NCBI RefSeq assembly: GCF_000818395.1
Contig: NZ_JWJG01000028.1
Location: 1,490,222 to 1,554,221 of the forward strand
DNA: 64,000 bases
Direction: 5' to 3'
DNA from: Noviherbaspirillum autotrophicum
GTDB lineage: Bacteria; Pseudomonadota; Gammaproteobacteria; Burkholderiales; Burkholderiaceae_D
The notes beneath the pieces were generated by a model. That model did no database searches. It was not told the DNA's origin and was given only the letters and a program-made list of their open reading frames with translations. The position numbers were made by a program, and so were the translations under genes. Below are positions 1-8,989 of the stretch, in pieces; position 1 is the stretch's first letter; every line of letters starts with the position of its first letter.

Positions 1-2702
1 CGAATCGTGACATACTGACCATCCGACATGTCCAGCTCTTGCACCAGATATTCTTGCGCTCCACGCGCACTATCTGCCGCGAAAGAATAGATCGTGCGAA
101 TGCCGCCCTGCCCGTAAGTCGTTACGATTGCCTCACTTGGCATGTTTTGCAAAACCACCTTATTCGGCGTACTGCCGGCGGTGACCGCGATACTCTGGAG
201 CGATCCGTCACGCCGCATCAGCACGATGCTGTGCGGCAGACTCGATGTGAATGCCACATCCTGACTGAGCGTCAGCTCCAGCCCATTCTGCGCGATCACT
301 TCACCGTCATACGACTTGAATCGCGTGTTATCGACGATATCAACCCGGCTGTTCGGCAGGAGGGCACGCGCATCGAGCGTGGTTGTAGTCTCAATGGTGA
401 TGCGCTGGCCGATCAGCTTCTGGCATTCCCGATTGGCACGGAGCCAAGCCTGCGCGAACGACCGAATCCCTGGAATCTCGAACTTCTTCAGCTTCGTGAA
501 GCTGCCATCGAGCGGGAGCTTGATCGTTTCCGACTGGTGCGTGTCCGGGTCGACATAGACGAATTCAACGCCATCATATTCCGAGTCGCTGGCGAACTTG
601 CGCGTGATCGACTCGGAATTCGGCTTCTTGTTGCGGTGCGTGAACAGCGCTGTACTATTCGCCTGCGCACGGTCGAGCGCAAGCCTGATCTTTCCGTTCT
701 GGCGATAGGCGATACAAAACCCGGCGTTGGCGATTGCGATGACCGTTTCCTCGAACGACATGTTGTCTGTATCGAAGGTGTAATTGAACTGGCCGCACTC
801 CGGATTCCAGGCGTCGAGCTGCTGCTGGATGCCCCAGATCTGCGCCATGTCCACCTCGGTCGCTAAGTTGCGCCGGCCGATCTTCGGATCCGAAGCCACC
901 GCAGCGACGATGTCGACCAGCTTGCTCGTCGCCGAGATGGTGCCGGAGACGTGCCGGCCTTCTGCATCGAATGCACCGGAAAATGCTGATCCGTTGTAAG
1001 TCGGCAGCCGGCGAGAGGCGATGCAATTCAGCTGGCGAGTTTTGACCGCCGTCGCGCGGGAGGTCGCTTGTGTGATGGTATGGATCGTGGTCTTATTGCC
1101 GAACTCGGTTTTTGTCACCGGTGATACGCTGTACAGGTCAGCCCACTTGATCTCGTCCATGACCGTGCCGTTGAAGCCATAGTCATAGTTCGATGTGCGA
1201 CGCATCCGTACGCGTACCGGCCCAGTCCATGCCGTTGCATGCTCGATGGTGTCGGCTCGCTCGTCGCTCACGGCACCGGACAACGTACCAGTGACGGTCT
1301 CGACAATCCCAAGTGGTGCCAGGCTTCCATTCAATTTTTCGATTTCGATGGCGAAGTCGACGGCTGCGACTGACTTGCCGCCGTTGTCCTTGAACATACC
1401 ACTCGGGGCAACTACATTGCACCAAACCTCGGTGCGATCGGCGTCTGGCAGCGTTACCCAGTCCGTGTACTCAGTTTTACCATTCACTGCTATCGAGCTA
1501 GTGATCGGAACGCCAAAGCCATTCGATGCCGGTATGACAGACTTCCATGTGGCCGTCGTCAGCGTTACCGAACCATCGTTGACAGCCGCAATCGTGTATG
1601 TCCCGGAATAGTTCCGCGTGACCGAAAACGTAGCCGACCCAGAAGATTCTGCTACCAGAGAACTACTGGAGACGGTGATCGTGTAGGCATTCGGTTTCGC
1701 TGTGACGGTGAAGGTTCCGTTGTTCGCAGATTGCGTGAATCCGGCGACTGTAACCGAGTCGCCTACCCTGATGTCCGTAAACTCAAAGCCGCCAGTGCCG
1801 ACATACGAAGATGTTCCACTCGTGCTCACGGACCCGGAATCGCCACTCGGGCGCATGGTCGCAACGTAGTTCGACATCGACACGGTGAGCGTGTCTCCGA
1901 CCGCCGCAACCGCATTGAAATTCGGCTGCTTGGCCACCTGGGTGATGATGTCACCATCCGCATTCGGCGTGTACGTATAGGACGCGCTCACCGGCAGTTG
2001 CACCTGGTTCAAGGCCTTGAGGGTTATCCCGTCCACCTCGATCGCGCGCGACGCCGTCAGAACGTTGTCAATGATCGCCGCGCCGACCAGCAGAGCCGGA
2101 GAATCTCCACTGTTCGGCGACGTAAACGGGTCGTAGACAGCAGCGCTCGCGCCATCGATATCCGCTATCAGGGTGTCTCCGTCCCGCAGTTCCGTAATGT
2201 CGTGGTAGCCACGCCCGACGCAGTAATATCCGTATTCGTATTTCCGGTGGCCGATGTACTTGATATAGGTCGGCATCATCAAGCTGGGAATTGCCTTTAC
2301 CGTGCCGTAGATATCCTCCACACGCTCCAGCAGCCGGACCTTGTTCTCCCGGTTCGACAATGCGTTGTTCGGGCTTTGCTGGGTGCGGTTGACGTTGCCT
2401 GGCATGACAGGCTTCGGCATCAGAACAACAGCAGCGACCACTACTCCGACCAGAACGGCATACAAGAGCGTCTCGCCGCCGCCAGGGCTCTGCAGAACTA
2501 CATACTCGTCACTGTCGCCAGCCAAAATTGCGTTCGCGTCATGGCTAATCTCCTTTTCCGCGCATGGCTCGCCCTTGAATATCTGCACACGCACCGACGG
2601 CTTCTCACCATAGCGCTCAAGCAACCAATGCGCGAGGCTTTCTACCTCGTACACCTGCGGCGTTGGAGAAAATGGGTGGTCAAACAGCTTGATCTTCATC
2701 AT
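1..2702 (-). CDS. Phage tail tip / host specificity protein J-like (partial, C-terminus outside window)
   Basis: An open frame of 900 codons runs without a stop from ATG at 2702 to the left edge. It begins MMKIKLFDHPF and contains a hydrophobic segment (about residues 70-85) followed by a region resembling the tail attachment proteins at the tip of lambda-like tails. These proteins contact the host receptor and close the distal tail. Around residues 250-400 there is a Ser/Thr/Gly-rich, beta-type insert with VGDxVxV-like repeats. The start overlaps the stop of the NlpC/P60 gene in an ATGA, so translation is probably coupled. Family assignment rests on position, size and reading the protein; the receptor-binding C-terminus is not in the window. 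Confidence 0.8.
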   Translation of the reverse strand, partial: MMKIKLFDHPFSPTPQVYEVESLAHWLLERYGEKPSVRVQIFKGEPCAEKEISHDANAILAGDSDEYVVLQSPGGGETLLYAVLVGVVVAAVVLMPKPVMPGNVNRTQQSPNNALSNRENKVRLLERVEDIYGTVKAIPSLMMPTYIKYIGHRKYEYGYYCVGRGYHDITELRDGDTLIADIDGASAAVYDPFTSPNSGDSPALLVGAAIIDNVLTASRAIEVDGITLKALNQVQLPVSASYTYTPNADGDIITQVAKQPNFNAVAAVGDTLTVSMSNYVATMRPSGDSGSVSTSGTSSYVGTGGFEFTDIRVGDSVTVAGFTQSANNGTFTVTAKPNAYTITVSSSSLVAESSGSATFSVTRNYSGTYTIAAVNDGSVTLTTATWKSVIPASNGFGVPITSSIAVNGKTEYTDWVTLPDADRTEVWCNVVAPSGMFKDNGGKSVAAVDFAIEIEKLNGSLAPLGIVETVTGTLSGAVSDERADTIEHATAWTGPVRVRMRRTSNYDYGFNGTVMDEIKWADLYSVSPVTKTEFGNKTTIHTITQATSRATAVKTRQLNCIASRRLPTYNGSAFSGAFDAEGRHVSGTISATSKLVDIVAAVASDPKIGRRNLATEVDMAQIWGIQQQLDAWNPECGQFNYTFDTDNMSFEETVIAIANAGFCIAYRQNGKIRLALDRAQANSTALFTHRNKKPNSESITRKFASDSEYDGVEFVYVDPDTHQSETIKLPLDGSFTKLKKFEIPGIRSFAQAWLRANRECQKLIGQRITIETTTTLDARALLPNSRVDIVDNTRFKSYDGEVIAQNGLELTLSQDVAFTSSLPHSIVLMRRDGSLQSIAVTAGSTPNKVVLQNMPSEAIVTTYGQGGIRTIYSFAADSARGAQEYLVQELDMSDGQYVTI

Positions 2703-3064
2703 TTTGCCCAGAATTCCACCACTTCGAACCGGTCGCGGATTGCCGACAGCTCCTCATACATGGTCGCGTCAGGCATCGCGTGCAGCACCTTGCCCTGGTA
2801 ATACACGCCGCAATGGTGAATGCCGATCTTGTCGCTCTTCCCGAGCAGCACGATGCAATAATCCACCGGCTCGTCGATCTTCGAGAAACCATGGGCTGAC
2901 TTGTGGATCGCGATTCGAAACGCGCTCGCCATCTCACGGATCGACCGGTTCACGGTCTTATAGTCCACGGCGATCGCATCCAGCTCGGTCACGTACACGT
3001 CGGCGACCAGCTCCCAGCAAGGCTGGGGAGAATATTGCTTGGCCAGATAGGCATTAATGTCCAT
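2699..3064 (-). CDS. NlpC/P60-type tail assembly protein (lambda K-like)
   Basis: This 121-residue protein has the short NlpC/P60 layout: a Cys early in the chain (PCWELV, about residue 16) and a His in HCGVYYQGKVLHA (about residue 83). These fit the catalytic Cys and His of C40 peptidases. In lambda the equivalent domain of gpK sits directly before the tip genes I and J. Here too it lies between a minor tail gene and the J-like gene, overlapping both neighbours by a few bases. It may process a tail-tip component or act on peptidoglycan at DNA entry. The domain match was read by eye. Confidence 0.75.
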   Translation of the reverse strand: MDINAYLAKQYSPQPCWELVADVYVTELDAIAVDYKTVNRSIREMASAFRIAIHKSAHGFSKIDEPVDYCIVLLGKSDKIGIHHCGVYYQGKVLHAMPDATMYEELSAIRDRFEVVEFWAK

Positions 3065-3570
3065 TACAGGAATCCTCGAAGCATAGGGATGTCTTTCGGC
3101 GAATACACCTCGCCGGTTCTTGTCATGTTCAGCCGCGGCGCCACCGCGCTGATGCTGGCGGCGCCGATGGCGTAGGAGATCGACTCGGCCTGCAGCGTCG
3201 CCGTCGCCTGGGGCGTCGTCAGGTCATCGCTGAGGTATTCGCGGTAGACGATCTTGATCTTTTCCGTCGTGGCTACCGGAATGCGGTCGAGTTCGTCGCG
3301 GAATACGTCCTCGATGTCAACCAGACCGATCCGGATGTCGAATTTCTGATCCAGGTTTCCTTCCGATCCAGCCAGCTTGATCTCGATGTTGCAGGGATCC
3401 ATTGCCATAGCCACGCCGTCCACGTAGGTAGTTCCCGGGTACGGCTCGCGCCAAAGGTGGAATGTCCGGCTCATTGCCGAGTGGCTGATCTCCAACGTCT
3501 GGATCGGCCAGACCGTCTGTGGCGCCGAAGCCAGGAAGACTTTCAGGCGGCTTTCGAGGTCAAGGCTCAT
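3064..3570 (-). CDS. DUF1833-like minor tail protein
   Basis: A 168-residue protein with no signal peptide or membrane segment. It resembles the DUF1833 family, which is encoded between the tape measure and the tip complex in many lambdoid prophages and is taken to be a minor tail or tip component. The start ATG at 3570 overlaps the stop of the upstream gene by one base and the stop overlaps the NlpC/P60 start, so this is a tightly coupled late operon. The biochemical role is unknown. Confidence 0.65.
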   Translation of the reverse strand: MSLDLESRLKVFLASAPQTVWPIQTLEISHSAMSRTFHLWREPYPGTTYVDGVAMAMDPCNIEIKLAGSEGNLDQKFDIRIGLVDIEDVFRDELDRIPVATTEKIKIVYREYLSDDLTTPQATATLQAESISYAIGAASISAVAPRLNMTRTGEVYSPKDIPMLRGFL

Positions 3571-4061
3571 CAGAAGTCCAGAACATTGGTTTCGGCGTTG
3601 GCGAACTGCCCCAGCCTGTCCAGCAGCATGTTCGAATAGGCGCCGTATTGGTTGTACAGATCGACCAAGCTGGAAGCATCCGCCGTGGTCATGTCATAGA
3701 CCTGGTTCTCCGTCTCCACGACGAACTGCACCACCATCATGATTCCCGAGGTGCGCGCCGCCGAGTAGGAGCCAGGCACGATATTGACTGCATGCGGCGA
3801 CACGCCAAAACCGCTGTCCAGCGGCATATCGAACGTGACGGCGCCCTTGCGAATGGTGTGGTGATAGAACGCCGTCCACACCGAAAACTGCAACGCATCC
3901 AAGATCAGCGTCACGCTGAAGCGCTGTGCGCCGCGGTCCCAGTCCAGCCCGTATCGCGGCATACCGCCTGCGACGTCGGTACGGACTACTCCGCCCGGAT
4001 CGTCGATAGAGTAGTTGGAGACGACCGGCTTGATGCCGGCCGGCATGACAGGATTCGGCAT
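3570..4061 (-). CDS. Minor tail protein
   Basis: A 163-residue, Gly/Val/Asp-rich soluble protein directly downstream of the tape measure gene, in the position of the lambda M/L minor tail genes that build the distal tail ring. No catalytic motif is visible. It overlaps its neighbours on both sides by a single base. The assignment comes from synteny only. Confidence 0.6.
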   Translation of the reverse strand: MPNPVMPAGIKPVVSNYSIDDPGGVVRTDVAGGMPRYGLDWDRGAQRFSVTLILDALQFSVWTAFYHHTIRKGAVTFDMPLDSGFGVSPHAVNIVPGSYSAARTSGIMMVVQFVVETENQVYDMTTADASSLVDLYNQYGAYSNMLLDRLGQFANAETNVLDF

Positions 4062-7048
4062 TATCTTGACCTTTGAATGCTGAAATTGCGGTTCATGGCG
4101 CGCGAGGTCTTGCTATTTGGATCGGCCAGCTGCGCCGCAACGAGATCGACCGCTTCTTCCAGGATCAGAGCCCTTTCACCGTTATCCAGCCGGCGCTCCG
4201 TCACCCGGCCGATCTTCGCGCTGGTCTGGTTGACGATCGTGATCGGGCTTGATCCACCGCTCTGACCGCCGTTGCGCGCCATATCGCGAATGACGTCCGC
4301 TTGCTTCGCCGGAAGCACCATTTCGCGCTCATGCAGCTGTGTCAGCGGGTTGACGCCGGCAGGAATGTCGAAACCATTGCGTGCGGACGCTACACTGAGT
4401 GTTGCTGCGGCTGTCGCAGCCGACGCAAATCCCTCCGCAATAGCCATCGCCGCCGCGGCCGCGGCCGGCGCCAACTCCGGACCGACAATCGGGATCGCTG
4501 CAGTCGACGCGAACGCATTGAGGCCAGCCATTGCCGACATCGCCTGCGCCTGCGCCGCGATCGTCGCCGCGTAGCCTGCCGCAGCCGTCTTGTCGATAAG
4601 GAGTTTCTGAATCTGGATCTTGATAAACGATGCGATGAACGTGTCTGCGACATTCAGTGCGACATTTTTCAAGCCATCCTCAAGACTCTGGCCGTAGACA
4701 AGCGCTCGCGATACGCTCGACGCGAATCCATCCGTCATGCCATTAAAGGCGCTGGTGAACGCCGCGGAGGACTGTCCCGCGACGTTTTCGGCATTGCTCC
4801 GGTAGTTCGCTAGCGCTTCGTTCGCCCCATTCAGCCAGTCGCCCTGCTTCTCCTTGATCGCCTTGGTCCGCTGCTCGTACGCCTGCAGCTCCTTGCTGTA
4901 GGTGTCCTGGGCGATCTGGAGGTAGGTATCGAACTGCTCCTGGTCGATCATGCCGTTGCGCTTGTCGCGCTCAAGCTCCTGCCGGCGACTGGTGAACTTG
5001 TCCTCGATCTTATTGCGACCGGCCTGATTCGCCCTGATCTCTTCCCCCCTACCGACTCCGGCGATCTCTGCCGCATTTTGGCGGGCGACCGTGTCCAGAT
5101 AGGCTTGGGCGGCCTGTCGAGCATCCTCGTAGGACTGCGCAATCTTCTTGTTTGCCGCAGTCTCCTGGATGCTGTTGACTTCCAGCTTTGCCGACGTCGA
5201 AGCGCGCAGTGTCGCCAGTTTAGCTTCCGCCTCTGCGATTTTCTTGTCGTTTTCGAGCTTGTCCTTGCCGGTGAGCCGCTCCTGGCGATAACGATCTAGC
5301 TCCTTCCGAAGTGCATCCTCCTGCGCCCGTGCTTCCAGCTCAATAAAACCGCGCTTGGACTCGTAATATTGGCGGTCGCTGATCAATCTGGCCGCGTGCA
5401 TGGCTTCGAGGATTGTCCCGGCATTTTGGTAGCTGCCGATCAGCTGCTCATTCGCGTTCTTGATGGCGTCGATATCTAGGCCGAGCTTCGCCTTGTCGAC
5501 CTGAAGGCCGTTGCTCACCAGCCCCTTGTGGCTCGCGCGGATATCGGCAACGCGCCTCTCTATTTCTGCCTGCGTTGCTCCCGCTGCGGCGCCGTCCTCG
5601 CGCGCCTTCGCGATCTCGCGCTCCATCTTCACACGCTCGGATAGGAACTTCTCACCGTCCTTCTCGAACTGGATGCGAGCCTGAACCTTGTCAGCTGTCT
5701 CCTTCTGAAACGCAGCCGATTTCGCCTGCAGCCGGATGTTCTCCTGGGTGATCGACTGCTCCTGCAACAACCCAGCCAAACGGTCCTTCTCGTATGAAAG
5801 CAATGCATTGACCAGCAGCCCGCCGCCCGACTCGTTCAAGCGTGCAATACGCGCCCGCGATGCCTCGATTTGGGCTGAAATGCTCGACAGCTGCTCGGCG
5901 TTGGTTTTCTCACGCCCGACGTCCAGCATAGCATCCCATGCTTCCTTCGCGGCGCCGGTGATGCCGCGCCATGCGCGCTCCACGGTGCCGAGCCGTCCCT
6001 CCAGCTGCGACATGCGCGATTCCATCGCATCTGCGTAGGCTTTTTGCGCGAGCGCCGCGGCATCAGACGTCTTCCCCTGATCCTCCAGCGCCTTGATCTG
6101 CTGGTAGAGCCCGATTGTCAGAAAGTGCGTCGCTTCATTCAGCTTTGTCGCCGCCTCAACCGGAGATTTGCCGAGCTCCGCGAACTGCTTGATCGTCTCG
6201 TCGACCGCCTGTCCGGCATCGCGCTCCATCTTCAGGGCGACGGTCGTGAAGCGCTCCAGGCTGTCTGCCGAGATGTTCCCATTGGCAGCGAACTTCGCGA
6301 GCGCCTCGGCGGCCGCAGCTTGCGTCCCGACGATACCATCGATGCGCTTGGCCATCTCGCCCAAGTCGCTGACGGTCGTGCCGGCGGCGTTCCCGGACAG
6401 GATCAAGGCCTCCGCATAGACGTCAGCCTCTTCGCTTCCCTTCTTGTAGGCCACTGCCAGAGCCAATGCGGCGCCGCCGGCAATGGTGAACGGATTGATC
6501 AGGCTAGCCACATATCCGCCAAGCGCGCGCGCTGCCGGACCGATGCCGCCGAACATATCCTTGAGCTGGCCGCCCTGCTGCAGGAACACGGTTAACGGGG
6601 CCTGACCGGACGCCAGTGACGTGGCAATATCGGTGAACTGGGCGGGCACGCTGCGCAGCGCAGCCGACATTTGTGCGGCGGAGATTCCGGCCTTCGCCTG
6701 CTTGGCAACAGTCGCATCGAGCTGGTCGAGGTACGGCTGCAAGGCATTGACATCAATCCCGCGCTGTCCGGCGAGCGCCTTGTAATAATCCGAGCTGCTC
6801 TTAGACCCGGCTTGCATGGTCGCGATCTGCCGCTGGATCGAGCCGATCATGTTGCGAGTGGCCGCGTCTACCTTCTGCGCGGCCTGGTCGCCGCCGGCAC
6901 CGATCTTATCCAGCCCTCCTGCGGCATTCTTGCCTGCCGTGGCGCCGGTTGCGCCGAGATCGGCAAGAGAACGTTTCGCTCGATTGACTCCGGTTTCAAC
7001 GCCGGAGGCATCAACCGAGAGTTCAATCTGCTTTTTCAGGTCGGACAT
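4061..7048 (-). CDS. Tail length tape measure protein
   Basis: At 995 residues this is the largest phage protein in the window. It is Ala/Gln/Lys-rich with long predicted helices and coiled coils (about residues 330-720). A conserved N-terminal block around residues 140-175 includes FTDIATSLASGQ, typical of the lambda-family tape measure group. The Ala-rich hydrophobic stretch near residues 830-890 is the usual membrane-active part. The C-terminus carries the HEREMVLP motif seen in many siphovirus tape measures. The protein sets tail length and is ejected with the DNA. It follows the G/GT-type chaperone genes, as expected, because those chaperones hold it during assembly. Confidence 0.93.
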   Translation of the reverse strand: MSDLKKQIELSVDASGVETGVNRAKRSLADLGATGATAGKNAAGGLDKIGAGGDQAAQKVDAATRNMIGSIQRQIATMQAGSKSSSDYYKALAGQRGIDVNALQPYLDQLDATVAKQAKAGISAAQMSAALRSVPAQFTDIATSLASGQAPLTVFLQQGGQLKDMFGGIGPAARALGGYVASLINPFTIAGGAALALAVAYKKGSEEADVYAEALILSGNAAGTTVSDLGEMAKRIDGIVGTQAAAAEALAKFAANGNISADSLERFTTVALKMERDAGQAVDETIKQFAELGKSPVEAATKLNEATHFLTIGLYQQIKALEDQGKTSDAAALAQKAYADAMESRMSQLEGRLGTVERAWRGITGAAKEAWDAMLDVGREKTNAEQLSSISAQIEASRARIARLNESGGGLLVNALLSYEKDRLAGLLQEQSITQENIRLQAKSAAFQKETADKVQARIQFEKDGEKFLSERVKMEREIAKAREDGAAAGATQAEIERRVADIRASHKGLVSNGLQVDKAKLGLDIDAIKNANEQLIGSYQNAGTILEAMHAARLISDRQYYESKRGFIELEARAQEDALRKELDRYRQERLTGKDKLENDKKIAEAEAKLATLRASTSAKLEVNSIQETAANKKIAQSYEDARQAAQAYLDTVARQNAAEIAGVGRGEEIRANQAGRNKIEDKFTSRRQELERDKRNGMIDQEQFDTYLQIAQDTYSKELQAYEQRTKAIKEKQGDWLNGANEALANYRSNAENVAGQSSAAFTSAFNGMTDGFASSVSRALVYGQSLEDGLKNVALNVADTFIASFIKIQIQKLLIDKTAAAGYAATIAAQAQAMSAMAGLNAFASTAAIPIVGPELAPAAAAAAMAIAEGFASAATAAATLSVASARNGFDIPAGVNPLTQLHEREMVLPAKQADVIRDMARNGGQSGGSSPITIVNQTSAKIGRVTERRLDNGERALILEEAVDLVAAQLADPNSKTSRAMNRNFSIQRSR

Positions 7049-7092
7049 TGCTACCTCGATATTTTGTGCCCGCGCCGGCGGGCAGGGATGAG

Positions 7093-7404
7093 CTACTTTT
7101 CACGCATTTTTTCGAGCGCAGCGGCCTCCATCGCACGCACGCCATCGAAAACAAAGGGCCACTCATCCCGCCGTATGGATGACATGCGCATCACCAGATG
7201 CAACGCGTTGTAGTCAAGGCCAATAGGGCCGCCCATTCCGGTGCGCCACTGCGTCGACATTGCAATAAAAACGTCAACAGTCGTTTGGTTTTCCGGCAAT
7301 ATTTCAGCCGGCGGGCCGCTTGCCTCTTCGACGGTTAGACCCAACGCTGAAGCTTCTTCAGCAGACGGATCCTCCTCATACAAAGCGGCAGCGGCCTTCT
7401 TTAG
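7093..7404 (-). CDS. Tail assembly chaperone T-like extension (DUF1799-like), reached by -1 frameshift
   Basis: About 103 codons in the -1 frame relative to the upstream chaperone gene. Its only in-frame initiator before the conserved part is a TTG at about 7383, without a good ribosome binding site. It is open back through the slippery site at 7404-7410. The protein (YEEDPSAEEASALGL onwards) resembles DUF1799, which occupies the lambda T position between G and the tape measure. The layout predicts that it is made only as the C-terminal part of a G-T fusion of about 232 residues, as in lambda gpGT, which binds the tape measure and recruits tail tube subunits. Confidence 0.75.
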   Translation of the reverse strand, partial: LKKAAAALYEEDPSAEEASALGLTVEEASGPPAEILPENQTTVDVFIAMSTQWRTGMGGPIGLDYNALHLVMRMSSIRRDEWPFVFDGVRAMEAAALEKMREK

Positions 7405-7790
7405 TTTTTTTCGCGGTACTCGCGAAGGCCGGTGGCATACGCCTTGTGAATCGCGTCGGTAGCGCCCGCATGCATGTCCACCAGGGAAATGAGCGACTCG
7501 CGGCTGAATTCATCGGACAGATCCCATCCTTCGGCAAGCATCAGAATGAAATCCGCGTCTTCCTCGACGCTCTTACCGATAAACTTTTCCAAGGACCACT
7601 TCTCTTTTGGGGTGGCGGCGCCATCTTCCTGCGACGGTTTGGCTGCCAGCTCGTCCATCAACTTCCCGTATTCCGTCCTTGTGCGGTACTTGAAGACGAA
7701 TTCGATTTCGTCCGTTCCGCCGTCGCACAGAGGGATATGGACGGTTTTCTTGAACGCGCCGGGGCGCTTGCCGAGTGTAAGTTTTGCCAT
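7401..7790 (-). CDS. Tail assembly chaperone (G-like)
   Basis: The start is ATG at 7790 (MAKLTLGKRPGAFKK), giving 129 residues. An upstream in-frame extension is rejected because it would run back through the terminator hairpin into the tail tube gene. The protein has the small acidic/basic layout of siphovirus tail assembly chaperones and sits between the tail tube and tape measure genes. Its last codons, GAA AAA AAC TAA, contain a classic A AAA AAC slippery heptamer. A fraction of ribosomes should therefore slip -1 and continue into the T-like frame. Confidence 0.8.
   Translation of the reverse strand: MAKLTLGKRPGAFKKTVHIPLCDGGTDEIEFVFKYRTRTEYGKLMDELAAKPSQEDGAATPKEKWSLEKFIGKSVEEDADFILMLAEGWDLSDEFSRESLISLVDMHAGATDAIHKAYATGLREYREKN
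7404..7410 (-). promoter_or_regulatory. Programmed -1 frameshift slippery site (A AAA AAC)
   Basis: On the minus strand the heptamer AAAAAAC is in the zero-frame register A-AAA-AAC, immediately before the TAA stop of the chaperone gene. Slipping back one base reads CTA AAG AAG GCC and enters the DUF1799-like frame without a stop. About 41 bases downstream is a perfect 7-bp stem with a 3-base loop (GCTGAAG / CTTCAGC). The register and open frame are seen directly; the frameshift itself is inferred from the lambda G/GT precedent. Confidence 0.8.
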
Positions 7791-7811
7791 GATTTTTCTG
7801 GATTGTGGGTG

Positions 7812-7848
7812 AAAAAAAAGCAGCCCGACGATCAACTCGGGCTGTGCC
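7812..7848 (-). terminator. Rho-independent terminator after the tail tube gene
   Basis: Read on the minus strand, stem CAGCCCGA / TCGGGCTG with an 8-base loop is followed by C and eight T. It lies between the tail tube stop (7859) and the chaperone start (7790). It would cut transcription after the highly expressed tube gene unless late transcription is antiterminated. Confidence 0.85.
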
Positions 7849-7858
7849 ACATGGTCAG

Positions 7859-8509
7859 TTACGACGCGTAGCGAACCGGCTCCGCCAGCAGGGACAACGT
7901 GATTTCGCAAGCCATGATCTCGTTCACGGTCATGGACGGCGTCTTGTTCAGGCTGATGTAGGCGTTGTAGAGGATGATCGCCTGGTTCGGCAGGACGATT
8001 TTCACGGCGCGCGGCAGGCGGTCGTCGTTCGCCTGGGAGGCCAGGACGTAGCCAGCCAGCGTCGGGTCATCCGCGATCGAGATCGAAAGACCGGATGCGC
8101 TCTTGTTCGTCGGGATGCGCTTTTCAGCATCGTCTTCCAGGAACTGGTAGTTCAGGAACTGCTGCTCGCCGCCACTGGAACTAGTCTTCAGGATCTGCTG
8201 CAGCTGCGTCCAGCCCGTGATTTCGCGCACCGAGCCGATACCGGTTCCGGCCGGATAGAGGGAAGTCGACGTCGAATTGATGCCTTCCAGGCTCACGTCA
8301 TTCGTTGCCACGGCAGACGCGCGAACGATCTTGTTGTTCAGTTTCGACCAGCCGGAGGTGACCTCAATGAAGTCGCCGACACCAACACCATGCGACGCTT
8401 CGAGCGTGCCAACGGCCGGATTCGCATTGGAAACAACAGACATGGCCTTGGAAGTTCCATATCCGGACGCGATGTAAATGGTTGCACCATTAGGCAGACG
8501 TACGCCCAT
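7859..8509 (-). CDS. Major tail tube protein
   Basis: A 216-residue protein starting MGVRLPNGATIYIASGYG. The N-terminal half contains a GVGDFIEVTSGW...LEGINST pattern found in siphovirus tail tube proteins. The rest is beta-rich, as expected for subunits that polymerise into the tail tube. It lies between the tail completion genes and the chaperones, matching lambda gpV. It is flanked by terminators on both sides (8540-8596 upstream, 7812-7848 downstream), which isolates it from its neighbours. The start has a short A-rich leader with AGAAAGG as possible ribosome binding site. Confidence 0.88.
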   Translation of the reverse strand: MGVRLPNGATIYIASGYGTSKAMSVVSNANPAVGTLEASHGVGVGDFIEVTSGWSKLNNKIVRASAVATNDVSLEGINSTSTSLYPAGTGIGSVREITGWTQLQQILKTSSSGGEQQFLNYQFLEDDAEKRIPTNKSASGLSISIADDPTLAGYVLASQANDDRLPRAVKIVLPNQAIILYNAYISLNKTPSMTVNEIMACEITLSLLAEPVRYAS

Positions 8510-8539
8510 TTTTTACCTTTCTTGCCCCTGTAGGGCACT

Positions 8540-8560
8540 AAAAAAATAGCCCTTCCGGGC
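8540..8560 (-). terminator. Second of two tandem terminators before the tail tube gene
   Basis: On the minus strand, GCCC GGAA GGGC is followed by TATTTTTTT. The stem is short but GC-only with a GNRA-type loop. It lies only 30 bases upstream of the tail tube start and directly after another terminator. Confidence 0.65.
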
Positions 8561-8563
8561 AAG

Positions 8564-8596
8564 AAAAAAGCCGCCACGGGCTACCCCGAAGCGGCT
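8564..8596 (-). terminator. First of two tandem terminators before the tail tube gene
   Basis: On the minus strand, AGCCGC pairs with GCGGCT across a GC-rich loop and is followed by six T. It lies about 37 bases after the stop of the DUF3168 gene. Confidence 0.75.
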
Positions 8597-8632
8597 TGCT
8601 GGTTTTGGCCGTATGGCCGAATTCGTTATGGT

Positions 8633-8989
8633 TTAGCGGTCACTCCACACGCTGAAATCCTGTTGAGTCCCGTACAGTTTCAGTTCATCTTCGTGCAGCG
8701 CGATGGGGCCTCCGAGCGGCACTGCCTGGATCGTGGTCGCCGTGATGAATGCGGATTCCGCCTGCAGTGCGAGAGCCGAAGCCGCGGTACGCCCATCCGC
8801 CCAGACATTCACCTGGAACCGGCCGTTCTTCTTGCTCGGAACGGCGCCCTCCATAAAGGACAGCGGAATGCCGCCGACCTGCTGAAAGGTGATGTAAGGC
8901 CGCGGCGTACCGGCGGGTGCCGTGTCGGGATAGACGTGATTGCTGACCAGCCCCTTGAGCAGGTTGAAAATGTCGGCTTCGACAGTCAA
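8633..8989 (-). CDS. DUF3168 tail completion protein
   Basis: A 118-residue protein beginning MTVEADIFNLLKGL, with the conserved YPDTAPAGTPRPYITFQQVGG segment split over residues 20-40 and a C-terminal FSVWSD. This is typical of the DUF3168 family, whose members (HK97 gp10/lambda U neighbourhood) terminate the tail at the head-proximal end. The start overlaps the stop of the gp10-like gene by four bases. Confidence 0.85.
   Translation of the reverse strand: MTVEADIFNLLKGLVSNHVYPDTAPAGTPRPYITFQQVGGIPLSFMEGAVPSKKNGRFQVNVWADGRTAASALALQAESAFITATTIQAVPLGGPIALHEDELKLYGTQQDFSVWSDR

Noticed and set aside
1731-2801. 356-codon plus-strand frame opposite the tail tip gene
   Set aside because: The minus strand is open for all 900 codons and fits the phage gene order.
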